DNA of 64,000 nucleotides from Streptomyces sp. V2I9. Its GTDB lineage: Bacteria; Actinomycetota; Actinomycetes; Streptomycetales; Streptomycetaceae. The translations under genes and the position numbers were made by a program. Numbering within the stretch: position 1 is the stretch's first letter; each line of letters starts with the position of its first letter. The DNA lies in the NCBI RefSeq assembly GCF_030817475.1, contig NZ_JAUSZJ010000002.1, positions 3,264,001-3,328,000 on the forward strand. Reading direction: 5' to 3'. Below the pieces are notes generated by a model. That model saw nothing but the letters and a program-made list of their open reading frames with translations. It was not told the origin of the DNA and did not search any database. Shown piece by piece: positions 15,578 through 24,835 of the stretch.

Positions 15578-18500
15578 TCACACCCCCGCCGCGACCGTCT
15601 CCCTCTCGCGTTCCAGCATGCGGCGCAGCGGCCCGTCCTCGGCCGCGAGCTCGGCGTACGGCCCGCGCTGCACGACCCGCCCCTCGTTCAGCACGAGCAC
15701 CTCGTCGACCGTCTCCAGCCCGGTCAGCCGGTGCGTGATCAGGACCGTCGCACAGCCCGGGGTCGCGTCCAGCAGATCGGCGGTGAGGGCGTCCGCGGTC
15801 GGCAGGTCGAGGTGTTCGGCCGGCTCGTCCAGGACGAGTACGGGAAAGTCGGCGAGCAGCGCACGGGCGAGGGCGAGGCGTTGGCGCTGACCGCCGGAGA
15901 TCCGCGCCCCGTGCTCGCCCACCGGGGTGTCGAGACCGTGCGGAAGGGCCAGTACCCAGTCCAGGAGTCGGGCGCGGGAGAGCGCGTCGCGCAGTTCGGG
16001 GTCGGTGGCTCCGGGGCGGGCGAGGAGCAGGTTCTCGCGGATCGTGCTGTCGAAGACGTGCGCGTCCTGGGCGCAGAGCCCGACCGAGCGCCGGACGGTG
16101 TCCGAGTCCAGCGCCGACGCATCGACCCCGCCGTGCCGGTACGTCCCCGACGAGGCGTCCAGAAAGCGCAGGAGCACCTGGGCGAGCGTCGTCTTGCCCG
16201 ATCCGGAGGGTCCCACGACCGCGATGCGCCGTCCGGGCGTCAGCGTCAGGTCGAGCGAGGTCAGCGCGTCGTGCCCGGCCCCCGGATAGCGGGCGCTCAG
16301 CGCCCGTACCTCCAGCGGGAACGGGGAGGGCGGCTCCTTCGCGGGGGTCTCGGGCTCGTGTACGGGCACCGGAGCGTCCAGCACCTCGAAGACCCGCTCC
16401 GCGCTCCGGGCGACGCGTTGGCGGTACTGCACGGCGAGCGGCAGCCCGGCCACGGCTTCGAAGGCGGCGAGCGGGGTCAGCACCACCACGGCGAGCGCGA
16501 CCCCGGAGAGCCGGCCGTCGTTCACGGCGGGAACGGCGACGAGGGCGGCCGCCACCACGGTGAACCCGCAGACCAGGGCGGACAGTCCGCCACCGAGCGC
16601 GGTCGCGGCGGCGGCGCGCGAGGCGATGCCGGTGAGCAGGGTGTCGGCCGTGCGCAGCTGTGCGCGCCGCTCCGGCAGCGCGCCGGCGACGGTCAGCTCC
16701 GCGGTGCCGCCGAGGAGATCGGTGACGCGGGTGGTCAGGGCGGCGCGGGCCGGTGCGAGCCGTCGCTCCGTGCGGCGGGCGCAGGCGCCGCTGACGAGTG
16801 GGACGCCGGCCCCGGCGAGCAGGAGTCCGACCGCGAGGATCACACCGGCCTCCGGGAGCAGCCAGCCGGTGAACCCGGCGGCCGCGGTCCCCACCACGGC
16901 GGCGGTTCCGGCGGGCAGGAGCCAGCGCAGCCAGTAGTCCTGGAGCGCGTCCACGTCGGCGACGAGCCGGGTCAGGAGATCGCCGCGGCGTGTGGTGCGC
17001 AGACCGGCGGGGGCGATGCGTTCGAGCCCCCGGTAGACGGATACGCGCAGGTCGGCGAGGAGCTTCAGGACCGCGTCGTGCGAGACGAGCCGCTCGGCGT
17101 AGCGGAAGACCGCCCGCCCGATACCGAAGGCGCGGGTCGCGGTGACCGCCATCATCAAGTACATGACCGGCGGTTCCTCCGAGGCGCGGGAGATCAGCCA
17201 GCCGGAGACGGCCATCAGCCCCACGGCCGATCCGACCGCCAGGCTGCCCAGCAGCAGCGCCAGGGCCAGTTGGCCTCGCTGCGCCCCGGCGGACCTCCGG
17301 ACGCGGGCGAGCACCCGTCCCGAGCGGGCCCCGGCCCCCCTCGGACCGCTGTCGGCCCTGCGCAGTTCCTCCGTCCGGCGGGTATCGAGAAGTTCGCCCC
17401 CTGCGAGCGGCTGCGGTACGGCCGGTCCGGTGGCATGGCCCACCGTCACGGTCCGGGGGACGGTGTCGCCGCCCGCCTCCAGCGTCACCACACGGTCGGC
17501 GACCGCCAGCAGGGCCGGGCGGTGGACGACCAGCAGGACGGTCCGCCCGGCGGCCAGCCTCCGTACCGCGTCGACGATGCCCGCCTCGCTCTCGCCGTCC
17601 AGGCTCGCGGTCGGCTCGTCCAGCAGGAGGACCGGCCGGTCGGCGAGGAAGGCGCGGGCGAGCGCGAGGCGCTGGCGCTGGCCCGCGGAGAGCCCTGCGC
17701 CGTCCTCGCCGAGCGCGGTGAGCATCCCGTCGGGCAACGCGTCGACGAAGTCGTACGCGCCCGCGTCCCGCAGCGCCGCGAGGACCGCCTCGTCGTCGGC
17801 TCCGGGCCGGGCGAGCCGGACGTTCTCGGCGATGGTGCCTGCGAAGAGGTGGGGGCGCTGGGGGACCCAGGCGATACGGCTCCGCCAGCGTTCGAGGTCC
17901 AGCTCCGCGAGGTCCCGGCCGCCCACCCGGACGCGGCCCTCGTCGGGTACGGCGAATCCGAGGACCACGTTCAGCAGGGTGGACTTGCCGACGCCGCTCG
18001 GGCCGACCAGGGCGACGGTCTCCCCCGGCTCCACGGTGAGTGAAGCGGCGTTCAGCGACGGTTCGGCGCGGCCTTCGTGGCGTACGGTCACGCCCGCCAG
18101 CTCCAGCCGCAGCGGGTCCGGGACGTCCTCGCCGCCCGGGGTCCGGGGTTCGGTCTCCAGGACCGTGAAGATCTCCTCGGCGGCCGAGAGCCCTTCGGCC
18201 GCCGCGTGATACTGCGCTCCGACCTGGCGGATCGGCAGATACGCCTCCGGGGCCAGGATCAGGACGACCAGACCGGTGTAGAGGTCGAGTTCGCCGTGGA
18301 CGAGCCGCATGCCGATCGTCACGGCGACCAGGGCCACCGACAGGGTGGCCAGCAGTTCCAGGGCGAACGAGGAGAGGAAGGCGATCCGCAGGGTGCGCAG
18401 GGTGGCCCGGCGGTAGTCGGAGGTGATCGTGCGGATCGAGGCGGCCTGGGCCTTGGCCCGCCCGAACACCTTGAGGGTCGGCAGACCGGCGACCACGTCC

Positions 18501-19111
18501 AGGAAGTGCCCGGAGAGCTGGGACAGCAGCTGCCACTGGCGGTCCATCCGGGACTGGGTGGCCCAGCCGATCAGGATCATGAAGAGGGGGATGAGCGGCA
18601 GGGTGACCACGATGATCGCCGCCGAGACCCAGTCCTCGGTGACGATCCGCGCGAGCACCGCGAGGGGCACGACGACCGCGAGGCCGAGCTGCGGGAGGTA
18701 GCGCGCGAAGTAGTCGTCGAGCGCGTCGATCCCGCGGGTCGCCAGGGCGACCAGCGAACCGGTGCGCCGGCCGCTCAGCCAGTCGGGGCCCAGCCGCGTG
18801 GCCCGCTCCATGAGCCGACCACGCAGTTCGGACTTGACGGCCGCGCTGGCGCGATGGGCCGCCAGCTCGGTGAGCCAGGCGACCAGGGCCCGGCCGGCCG
18901 CGACCGCGGCGAGCAGCAGCAGAGGGGTGCGCAGCTCGGTGACCGTGAGCCCGTCCTGGAAACCACCCACCACGATCTCGGCGATGAGCATGGCCTGGCC
19001 GATCACCAGCAGCGCGCCGACCAGACCGAGGGCGACCACGGCCGCCAGGAAGAGACGGGTGGCCCGTGCATGGTGGAGGAGACGCGGATCGATCGGTTTC
19101 ACGTGAAACAT
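15578..19111 (-). CDS. cydCD: CydD-CydC fusion ABC transporter for cytochrome bd assembly
   Basis: A heterodimeric-type ABC exporter made as one 1177-aa chain. It is thought to export thiols (cysteine/glutathione-like) and support haem loading of cytochrome bd. The N-terminal CydD-like half has a six-helix membrane domain (about 1-320) and an NBD with GPSGVGKST and LSAGQRQRLALARAF. A variable linker follows. The CydC-like half has its own membrane domain and an NBD with GPSGSGKTT, ISGGQRQRLALARALL and VLVLDEPAEHLD. The ATG at 19111 is read as MFHVKP; those codons are themselves a parS site. The gene lies downstream of cydAB on the same strand, behind a hairpin at 19150-19187. Fused CydDC is usual in Streptomyces. 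Confidence 0.95.
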   Translation of the reverse strand: MFHVKPIDPRLLHHARATRLFLAAVVALGLVGALLVIGQAMLIAEIVVGGFQDGLTVTELRTPLLLLAAVAAGRALVAWLTELAAHRASAAVKSELRGRLMERATRLGPDWLSGRRTGSLVALATRGIDALDDYFARYLPQLGLAVVVPLAVLARIVTEDWVSAAIIVVTLPLIPLFMILIGWATQSRMDRQWQLLSQLSGHFLDVVAGLPTLKVFGRAKAQAASIRTITSDYRRATLRTLRIAFLSSFALELLATLSVALVAVTIGMRLVHGELDLYTGLVVLILAPEAYLPIRQVGAQYHAAAEGLSAAEEIFTVLETEPRTPGGEDVPDPLRLELAGVTVRHEGRAEPSLNAASLTVEPGETVALVGPSGVGKSTLLNVVLGFAVPDEGRVRVGGRDLAELDLERWRSRIAWVPQRPHLFAGTIAENVRLARPGADDEAVLAALRDAGAYDFVDALPDGMLTALGEDGAGLSAGQRQRLALARAFLADRPVLLLDEPTASLDGESEAGIVDAVRRLAAGRTVLLVVHRPALLAVADRVVTLEAGGDTVPRTVTVGHATGPAVPQPLAGGELLDTRRTEELRRADSGPRGAGARSGRVLARVRRSAGAQRGQLALALLLGSLAVGSAVGLMAVSGWLISRASEEPPVMYLMMAVTATRAFGIGRAVFRYAERLVSHDAVLKLLADLRVSVYRGLERIAPAGLRTTRRGDLLTRLVADVDALQDYWLRWLLPAGTAAVVGTAAAGFTGWLLPEAGVILAVGLLLAGAGVPLVSGACARRTERRLAPARAALTTRVTDLLGGTAELTVAGALPERRAQLRTADTLLTGIASRAAAATALGGGLSALVCGFTVVAAALVAVPAVNDGRLSGVALAVVVLTPLAAFEAVAGLPLAVQYRQRVARSAERVFEVLDAPVPVHEPETPAKEPPSPFPLEVRALSARYPGAGHDALTSLDLTLTPGRRIAVVGPSGSGKTTLAQVLLRFLDASSGTYRHGGVDASALDSDTVRRSVGLCAQDAHVFDSTIRENLLLARPGATDPELRDALSRARLLDWVLALPHGLDTPVGEHGARISGGQRQRLALARALLADFPVLVLDEPAEHLDLPTADALTADLLDATPGCATVLITHRLTGLETVDEVLVLNEGRVVQRGPYAELAAEDGPLRRMLERERETVAAGV
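19096..19109. other. parS: parS site overlapping the cydCD start codon
   Basis: GTTTCACGTGAAAC, the perfect ParB-binding palindrome. On the minus strand it supplies codons 2-5 of cydCD (TTT CAC GTG AAA) and the last base of its ATG. Actinobacterial parS sites cluster around oriC. Confidence 0.92.
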
Positions 19112-19149
19112 CCCCCCGGCGGGGTCGGTGAGTTCTGCGGGATCGGCGT

Positions 19150-19187
19150 CCGCCGCGGGCCTCTCGGAGGTCTCGGGCCCGCGGCGG
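19150..19187 (-). terminator. Hairpin between cydB and cydCD
   Basis: Arms CCGCCGCGGGC (19150-19160) and GCCCGCGGCGG (19177-19187) with a 16-base loop, 10 bases after the cydB stop. It could terminate or attenuate cydAB transcription before cydCD. Confidence 0.65.
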
Positions 19188-19197
19188 TTCGCCGGAC

Positions 19198-20199
19198 TCA
19201 GTGCGCGTCGGCGATGTGCTGGGTGCCGATGCGCTTACGGAAGACCCAGTAGGTCCAGCTCTGGTAGAGCAGCACGACCGGGGTGGCGATGCCCGCGCAC
19301 CAGGTCATGATCGTGAGCGTGTACGGACTGGACGAGGCGTTGGTGACCGTGAGGTTCCAGGCGTCGTTCAGCGAGGACGGCATGACGTTCGGGAACAGCG
19401 TCAGGAAGAGCATCGCGACCGCCGCCGCGATCGTCACGCCCGAGAAGGCGAACGACCAGCCCTCACGCCCCTTGGCGATGGCCGCAATCGCTGCCAGCAG
19501 CGCCACCACCGCCACGATCAGGGCCCCCAGACTCCAGGCGTCCCCGTTGTCGGCCTGGGTCCAGAGCAGGAAACCCAGCGCGAACACCGCGACGACCGGA
19601 CCCAGTTTGAGCGCCAGGGAACGGGCCCGGACCCGGATGTCGCCCGCCGTCTTCAGCCCCGCGAACACCGCTCCGTGGAAGGTGAAGAGGGTCAGCGTGA
19701 CCAGGCCGCCGAGGATGGCGTACGGGTTGAAGAGATCCCAGAAGTTGCCGACGTACTCCATGTCCCCGTCGATCTTCACGCCCCGCACGATGTTCCCGAA
19801 CACGACGCCCCACAGCACCGCGAGGATCAGGGAGGTCCAGAAGATCGCGGCCTCCCAGTTCGTCTGCCACCGCTCCCCGGTCCGTTTGGCGCGGTACTCG
19901 AAGGCGACGCCGCGCAGGATCAGGCAGAACAGGATGATCAGCAACGGCAGGTAGAAGCCGGAGAACAGCGTGGCGTACCACTCGGGGAAGGCGGCGAAGG
20001 TCGCACCGCCCGCGGAGATCAGCCAGACCTCGTTGCCGTCCCAGACGGGTCCGATCGTGTTGATCAGGACCCGGCGCTCCTTGCGGTCACGGGCCAGCAG
20101 TCTGGTGAGGATCCCGATGCCGAAGTCGAATCCCTCCAGGAAGAAGTAGCCGATCCAGAGGACGGCGATGAGCACGAACCAGACGTCGTGGAGTTCCAT
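19198..20199 (-). CDS. cydB: Cytochrome bd ubiquinol/menaquinol oxidase subunit II
   Basis: Subunit II of the high-affinity terminal oxidase cytochrome bd; it stabilises the haem groups in subunit I. The 333-aa protein has eight to nine membrane helices. It begins with the family signature (DVWFVLIAVLWIGYFFLEGFDFG) followed by LTRLLARDRKERRVLINTIGPVWDGNEVWL. It lies 16 bases downstream of cydA in the same operon and is likely controlled by the Rex operator upstream of cydA. Confidence 0.96.
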   Translation of the reverse strand: MELHDVWFVLIAVLWIGYFFLEGFDFGIGILTRLLARDRKERRVLINTIGPVWDGNEVWLISAGGATFAAFPEWYATLFSGFYLPLLIILFCLILRGVAFEYRAKRTGERWQTNWEAAIFWTSLILAVLWGVVFGNIVRGVKIDGDMEYVGNFWDLFNPYAILGGLVTLTLFTFHGAVFAGLKTAGDIRVRARSLALKLGPVVAVFALGFLLWTQADNGDAWSLGALIVAVVALLAAIAAIAKGREGWSFAFSGVTIAAAVAMLFLTLFPNVMPSSLNDAWNLTVTNASSSPYTLTIMTWCAGIATPVVLLYQSWTYWVFRKRIGTQHIADAH

Positions 20200-20215
20200 C
20201 TCTCAGCTCCTGTGC

Positions 20216-21724
20216 TCAGTACGAGAAGGCCATCGGCCGGTCGGCGTCTTCGTCGTGCCCGCCGATCTTCTTGGGCGGATTGAGGTCGTCCTCGGTGAGT
20301 TCCGGAGGACCGGCCTTGACGTACTTCACGAGAAGCTTCACCTCGACCACGGCGAGCGCCGCGTAGAGCAGGGTGAAGACGATCATCGAGGTGAGTACCT
20401 CGCCCTGCGAGACGCCGGGGGAGACCCCGGACCTGGTCTCCAGCACCCCGTAGACCACCCACGGCTGGCGGCCCATCTCGGTGAAGATCCACCCCCAGGA
20501 GTTGGCGATCAGGGGGAAGAGCAGCGTCCAGAGCGCGGCGACCCAGTAGAGCTTGGTGAGCCTCGGGCTCAGCGCCTTGTTCCGGAAGAGGACCAGATGC
20601 GGCACCTCGTCCTCACCGGTCCGCAGCGCCGGTGGCAGTAGGAACTTCTTCCGGGTCAGCCAGAGCCCCAGCAGCCCGAGGCCGAAGGAGAACATGCCGA
20701 AGCCGATCATCCACCGGAAGCTCCAGAACGCGACCGGGATGTTGGGGCGGTAGTCGCCGGGCCCGTACTTCTGCTGCGACTCCTTGTTCACGTCGTTGAT
20801 GCCGGGGACGTAGGAATCGAAGTCGTTGTTGGCGAGGAAGGACAGTATCCCGGGGAGAGAGATCTCCACGGAGTTGTGGCCCTTACTGACGTCCCCGTAC
20901 GCGAAGATCGAGAACGGCGCCCGCTCCTGACCGTCCCACAGGGCCTCGGCGGCAGCCATTTTCATCGGCTGCTGCTTGAACATGACCTTGGCCAGGCGGT
21001 CGCCGCTGACGGCGGTGAGCAGGCCGGCGATCACCACGGTGATCAGACCCAGCCGCAGCGAGGTCCGCATCACCGGAATGTGCTTCTTGCGCGCCAGGTG
21101 GAACGCGGCGATGCCGACCATGAAGGCCCCGCCGACCAGGAACGCCGCAGTGATGGTGTGGAAGAACTGGGTGACTGCGGTGTCCTGGGTGAGTACCCGC
21201 CAGAAGTCGGTGAGTTCGGCGCGGCCGCGCTCCTCGTTGATCCGGTAGCCGACCGGATGCTGCATCCAGGAGTTGGCCGCCAGGATGAAGTAGGCGGAGA
21301 GGATCGTGCCGATCGAGACCACCCAGATACAGGCGAGGTGGATCTTCTTCGGGAGCTTGTCCCAGCCGAAGATCCACAGGCCGATGAAGGTGGACTCGAA
21401 GAAGAAGGCGATCAGCGCCTCGAAGGCGAGGGGTGCGCCGAAGATGTCGCCGACGAAGCGCGAGTAGTCGGACCAGTTCATGCCGAACTGGAACTCCTGG
21501 ACGATGCCGGTGACGACACCCATGGCGATGTTGATCAGGAACAGTTTGCCCCAGAACTTGGTGGCCCTGAGGTACTTCTCGTTGTCCGTCCGTACCCAGG
21601 CGGTCTGCAGGCCGGCGGTGAGCGCGGCGAGTGAGATCGTCAGCGGGACGAAGAGGAAGTGGTAGACGGTGGTGATGCCGAACTGCCATCGCGCCAGGGT
21701 TTCCGGCGCCAGAGCGAGGTCCAC
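20216..21724 (-). CDS. cydA: Cytochrome bd oxidase subunit I
   Basis: The catalytic subunit carrying haems b558, b595 and d; it oxidises menaquinol and reduces oxygen at low oxygen tension. The 502-aa protein has about nine helices. Conserved ligands are recognisable: the His in RWQFGITTVYHFLFVP (residue about 22), the His in VTQFFHTITAAF (about 188), and a Met in FRWMIGFGMF. The quinol-site motif GRQPWVVYG is present. The Q-loop is the short form typical of Actinobacteria. It is the first gene of cydAB, with a Rex operator about 85 bases upstream of its start codon. Confidence 0.97.
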   Translation of the reverse strand: MDLALAPETLARWQFGITTVYHFLFVPLTISLAALTAGLQTAWVRTDNEKYLRATKFWGKLFLINIAMGVVTGIVQEFQFGMNWSDYSRFVGDIFGAPLAFEALIAFFFESTFIGLWIFGWDKLPKKIHLACIWVVSIGTILSAYFILAANSWMQHPVGYRINEERGRAELTDFWRVLTQDTAVTQFFHTITAAFLVGGAFMVGIAAFHLARKKHIPVMRTSLRLGLITVVIAGLLTAVSGDRLAKVMFKQQPMKMAAAEALWDGQERAPFSIFAYGDVSKGHNSVEISLPGILSFLANNDFDSYVPGINDVNKESQQKYGPGDYRPNIPVAFWSFRWMIGFGMFSFGLGLLGLWLTRKKFLLPPALRTGEDEVPHLVLFRNKALSPRLTKLYWVAALWTLLFPLIANSWGWIFTEMGRQPWVVYGVLETRSGVSPGVSQGEVLTSMIVFTLLYAALAVVEVKLLVKYVKAGPPELTEDDLNPPKKIGGHDEDADRPMAFSY

Positions 21725-21807
21725 GTCGTCAGTCTCCTTACATCGCCGTGGTCATACCGGCACTATGCCCCTTCGATCCCCCCGATTACGGGAGGAAGCG
21801 GGGCACG

Positions 21808-21833
21808 CTTGTGAACGCGTTCACATTCACAAG
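21808..21833. promoter_or_regulatory. Rex operator upstream of cydA
   Basis: TGTGAACGCGTTCACA (21810-21825) is a perfect palindrome matching the known Streptomyces Rex (NADH/NAD+ sensor) operator. It is nested in a second inverted repeat, CTTGTGAA (21808-21815) with TTCACAAG (21826-21833). Rex repression of cydA relieved by high NADH is established in S. coelicolor. Confidence 0.9.
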
Positions 21834-21987
21834 CAATTATGGCGCACACACATGCGGAGCCTTCGCCGGGGGTACCCCTTCTCCGCCCACCCCCACCGCC
21901 GGCTCCCGCCCACCGCCTGCGCCGGAACCGCGCCCGCCCCACCCCCTCCTCACCTCCCGCTCCCAGGTGTCCGAGCCGCCCCACGCG

Positions 21988-22026
21988 AAGGGCCCCGGTC
22001 CTCGTCGATCGAGGTCCGGGGCCCTT
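21988..22026 (-). terminator. Terminator of hisC
   Basis: Arms of 17 bases with one T-T mismatch (21988-22004 and 22010-22026) and a 5-base loop, about 40 bases after the hisC stop codon at 22067. Confidence 0.85.
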
Positions 22027-22066
22027 GCGGAGGCCGCTCCAGCGAGCGGCAGCAGGGAGCGGAGGG

Positions 22067-23146
22067 CTACAGTTCCGCGCGGAACGCCTCCGCCGCCTTG
22101 AGGAAGAGGTCGTTTCCCTCGCTCTCGCCGATCGTGACCCGGACGCCCTCACCGGCGAAGGGCCGCACGACCACCCCGGCCCGCTCGCAGGCCCCGGCGA
22201 AGTCGAGGGTCCGCTCCCCCAGCCGCAGCCAGACGAAGTTCGCGTGGGACTCCGGCGCCGCCCAGCCCTGGCGCTCCAGCTCGGCGCTCACCCGGACGCG
22301 CTCGGCGACCAGCGAGCCGACCCGGCCCAGCAGCTCGTCCTCGGCGCGGAGCGAGGCCACCGCCGCGTCCTGGGCGAGCTGGCTCACGCCGAAGGGGACG
22401 GCCGTCTTGCGCAGCGCCGCCGCCACCGGCTCGTGGGCCACCGCGAACCCGACCCGCAGCCCCGCCAGGCCGTACGCCTTGGAGAAGGTCCGCAGCACCG
22501 CCACATTGGGGCGATCCCGGTAGATCTCGATGCCGTCCGGCACCTCCGGGTCCCGGATGAACTCCTTGTACGCCTCGTCGAGCACCACCAGCACGTCGCT
22601 CGGCACCCGGTCGAGGAACCGTTCCAGCTCGGCCCGGCGCACCACCGTGCCGGTGGGGTTGTTGGGGTTGCAGACGAAGATCAGCCGGGTCCGGTCGGTG
22701 ATCGCCTCCGCCATCGCGTCGAGGTCGTGCACCTCTCCGTCGGTCAGCGGAACCTTCACCGAGGTCGCACCGCTGACCTGGGTGATGATCGGGTACGCCT
22801 CGAAGGACCGCCAGGCGTAGATGACCTCGTCGCCGGGGCCGGAGGTGGCCTGCAACAGCTGCTGGGCGACGCCCACCGAGCCGGTACCGGTGGCGAGATG
22901 CGAAAGAGGCACACCGAAACGGTCGGCCAGCTCGTTCATCAGGCCGGTGCACGCCATGTCCGGGTAGCGGTTGAAGTTCCCCGCGGCGGCGAGCGCGGAA
23001 TCCAGGACACCCGGCAACGGCGGGTAGGGATTCTCGTTGGAGGACAGCTTGTACGCGACCGGGCCGCCGGCCGCCGCCGGCTTCCCCGGCACATAGGCGG
23101 GAACGCCGTCCAGCTCGGCGCGCAGCTTGGGGCTCGTCTCGCTCAC
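22067..23146 (-). CDS. hisC: Histidinol-phosphate / aromatic-amino-acid aminotransferase
   Basis: A PLP-dependent fold-type I aminotransferase of 359 aa. It converts imidazole-acetol phosphate to histidinol phosphate or transaminates phenylpyruvate-type keto acids. The family features [39 protein letters not shown] and the PLP-lysine motif [15 protein letters not shown] are all present. It lies outside the his biosynthetic cluster, so it may be a second copy biased to aromatic amino acids; specificity cannot be read from sequence alone. It is divergent from the LacI regulator at 23549. Confidence 0.9.
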   Translation of the reverse strand: MSETSPKLRAELDGVPAYVPGKPAAAGGPVAYKLSSNENPYPPLPGVLDSALAAAGNFNRYPDMACTGLMNELADRFGVPLSHLATGTGSVGVAQQLLQATSGPGDEVIYAWRSFEAYPIITQVSGATSVKVPLTDGEVHDLDAMAEAITDRTRLIFVCNPNNPTGTVVRRAELERFLDRVPSDVLVVLDEAYKEFIRDPEVPDGIEIYRDRPNVAVLRTFSKAYGLAGLRVGFAVAHEPVAAALRKTAVPFGVSQLAQDAAVASLRAEDELLGRVGSLVAERVRVSAELERQGWAAPESHANFVWLRLGERTLDFAGACERAGVVVRPFAGEGVRVTIGESEGNDLFLKAAEAFRAEL

Positions 23147-23548
23147 CGCAGGTCCTCCTCGACCGTCCGTTCACAGCAATACTGCACACCCTATGAGGAT
23201 TGGGCCCCGGTGCGAATGGGACGAGCGGGAAATCGACGGCAGCGCCCGGGAAGGGGCCCCGCACGGGACCACCAGGGGTTTCACCGGAGGGGGCGCTCAC
23301 CTCCGTATCGCGCGCCCGTGGCTCGCGCCGTGGCGCGCGTCCCCCGAAGTGGTGAGTTGAGACCTCTTCGAGACATCGAACATACAGCAGGCCATCTGGC
23401 CCCAGGACCTGAAACCCGCATGCGGGTTCATCCAACTGCCTTGCTTTACAAGGGAACTGATGGGGCGTCGCCTTGCAGAAACGTGCCTGTCAACGTGCGC
23501 ATATGCGACCGGACCGACCCCCCTCCGGAGCCCTACTATCGGCTCGCC
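23147..23548. other. Divergent intergenic region hisC / lacI-type gene
   Basis: 402 bases holding promoters of both divergent genes. The clearest element is a 16-bp palindrome at 23413-23428. No ORF here looks like a real gene. Confidence 0.5.
23413..23428. promoter_or_regulatory. Candidate operator palindrome
   Basis: AACCCGCATGCGGGTT is a perfect 16-bp palindrome about 120 bases upstream of the LacI-family start. It could be the regulator's own operator, but LacI-type sites usually have a central CG and this one has AT, so the assignment is weak. Confidence 0.35.
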
Positions 23549-24661
23549 ATGACAGCAGCAGGGAAGCACCAGGTGAGCCGGACGGAGACCCCCCGGCGCA
23601 GCGGCCGGCCAGGACGGGCGGGGATCCGCGACGTGGCCGCCGCGGCCGGAGTCTCGATCACGACCGTCTCCGACGCGCTCAACGGCAAGGGCAGGCTCCC
23701 GGACGCCACCCGCCGCCATGTCCGCGAGGTCGCCGAGCGCCTGGGCTACCGCCCGTCCGCCGCGGCCCGAACCCTCCGTACGGGCAAGTCGGGGCTCATC
23801 GGCCTGACCGTGACCACGTACGGGAATGAACCTTTCACCTTCACCGAATTCGCGTACTTCGCGGAGATGGCGAGAGCCGCGACCTCCGCGGCGCTCGCCC
23901 GCGGCTACGCCCTCGTCATCCTCCCCGCCACCTCCCGGCACGACGTCTGGTCGAACGTCGCGCTCGACGGGACCGTCGTCATCGACCCGTCCGACCAGGA
24001 CCCGGTCGTCACCGAACTCGTCCGCCAGGGACTGCCCGTCGTCTCGGACGGCCGCCCCGCCGGCACGCTCCCCGTCACCGCCTGGGTCGACAACGACCAC
24101 CGGGCCGCCGTCCTCGACCTCCTCGACCACCTCGCCGCCGCCGGGGCCCGCCGCATCGGCCTGCTGACCGGCAACACCACCGACACCTACACCCGGCTGT
24201 CCACCGCCGCCTACCTCCACTGGTGTGAGCGGGTCGGTCAGGACCCCGTCTACGAGTCCTACCCGGCCCACGACCCGTGCGCGGGCGCGGTGGCCGCCGA
24301 CCGGCTGCTCGCCCGCCCGGACCGCCCCGACGCGGTCTACGGACTCTTCGACCCCAACGGCACCGACCTCCTCGCGGCGGCCCGCCGCTACGGGCTGCGC
24401 GTCCCCGAGGACCTCCTGCTGGTCTGCTGCAGCGAGTCCACCGTGTACGCGGCCACCGAGCCGCCCATCACGACGCTCTCTCTGAAGCCCCGCCGCATCG
24501 GCACGGCGGTCGTCCAGCTCCTCATCGACGCCATCGAAGGGGTCGAGCACGACGGCCCGGTGGAGCAGGTCATACCGACGGAGCTCATCGTCCGGACCTC
24601 GTCCCAACGGCGTCCACCGCGCACCACGGTCAGCGCGCCGCGCTCTCCCAGCAGGGATTGA
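23549..24661 (+). CDS. LacI-family transcriptional regulator
   Basis: A 370-aa sugar-responsive type regulator. The N-terminal helix-turn-helix (residues about 24-75) reads IRDVAAAAGVSITTVSDALNGKGR, followed by the hinge-like LGYRPSAAARTLRTGKSGLIGL. The C-terminal periplasmic-binding-protein-like domain ends with TTLSLKPRRIGTAVVQLLIDAI. The start ATG 23549 is chosen because the upstream frame is non-homologous. No sugar transporter or catabolic gene is adjacent, so the ligand and targets are unknown. Confidence 0.9.
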   Translation: MTAAGKHQVSRTETPRRSGRPGRAGIRDVAAAAGVSITTVSDALNGKGRLPDATRRHVREVAERLGYRPSAAARTLRTGKSGLIGLTVTTYGNEPFTFTEFAYFAEMARAATSAALARGYALVILPATSRHDVWSNVALDGTVVIDPSDQDPVVTELVRQGLPVVSDGRPAGTLPVTAWVDNDHRAAVLDLLDHLAAAGARRIGLLTGNTTDTYTRLSTAAYLHWCERVGQDPVYESYPAHDPCAGAVAADRLLARPDRPDAVYGLFDPNGTDLLAAARRYGLRVPEDLLLVCCSESTVYAATEPPITTLSLKPRRIGTAVVQLLIDAIEGVEHDGPVEQVIPTELIVRTSSQRRPPRTTVSAPRSPSRD

Positions 24662-24835
24662 TCGTCACTTTTCGGACCAATCGACCGGTGATCCGTGCGT
24701 GCGCCCGGATTCACCACCCCTGGTGCGTCACACAGATCGATCCGCATTCCTATGATGGGCGCACGACACCGCGGACCACCTCTACCAGGCAGGGCCCGTC
24801 AGGTGTACGGCGGCGCGACGGTGGTGGAGGGGTCG

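Larger units (their letters stand above)
21725..22066. other. cydA promoter region and hisC terminator
   Basis: 342 bases containing the Rex operator (21808-21833) and the hisC terminator (21988-22026). I see no gene here. Confidence 0.7.

Noticed and set aside
14007..15890. 627-aa plus-strand frame
   Set aside because: It is a shadow of the sensor kinase and cydCD; composition is typical of the third-position GC bias read in the wrong frame.
13770..18536. Single 1588-aa minus-strand frame joining the sensor kinase to sequence inside cydCD
   Set aside because: Only residues from ATG 15476 onward show kinase domains. Upstream of that the frame is out of phase with the real CydCD reading frame and is Arg/Pro-rich noise.
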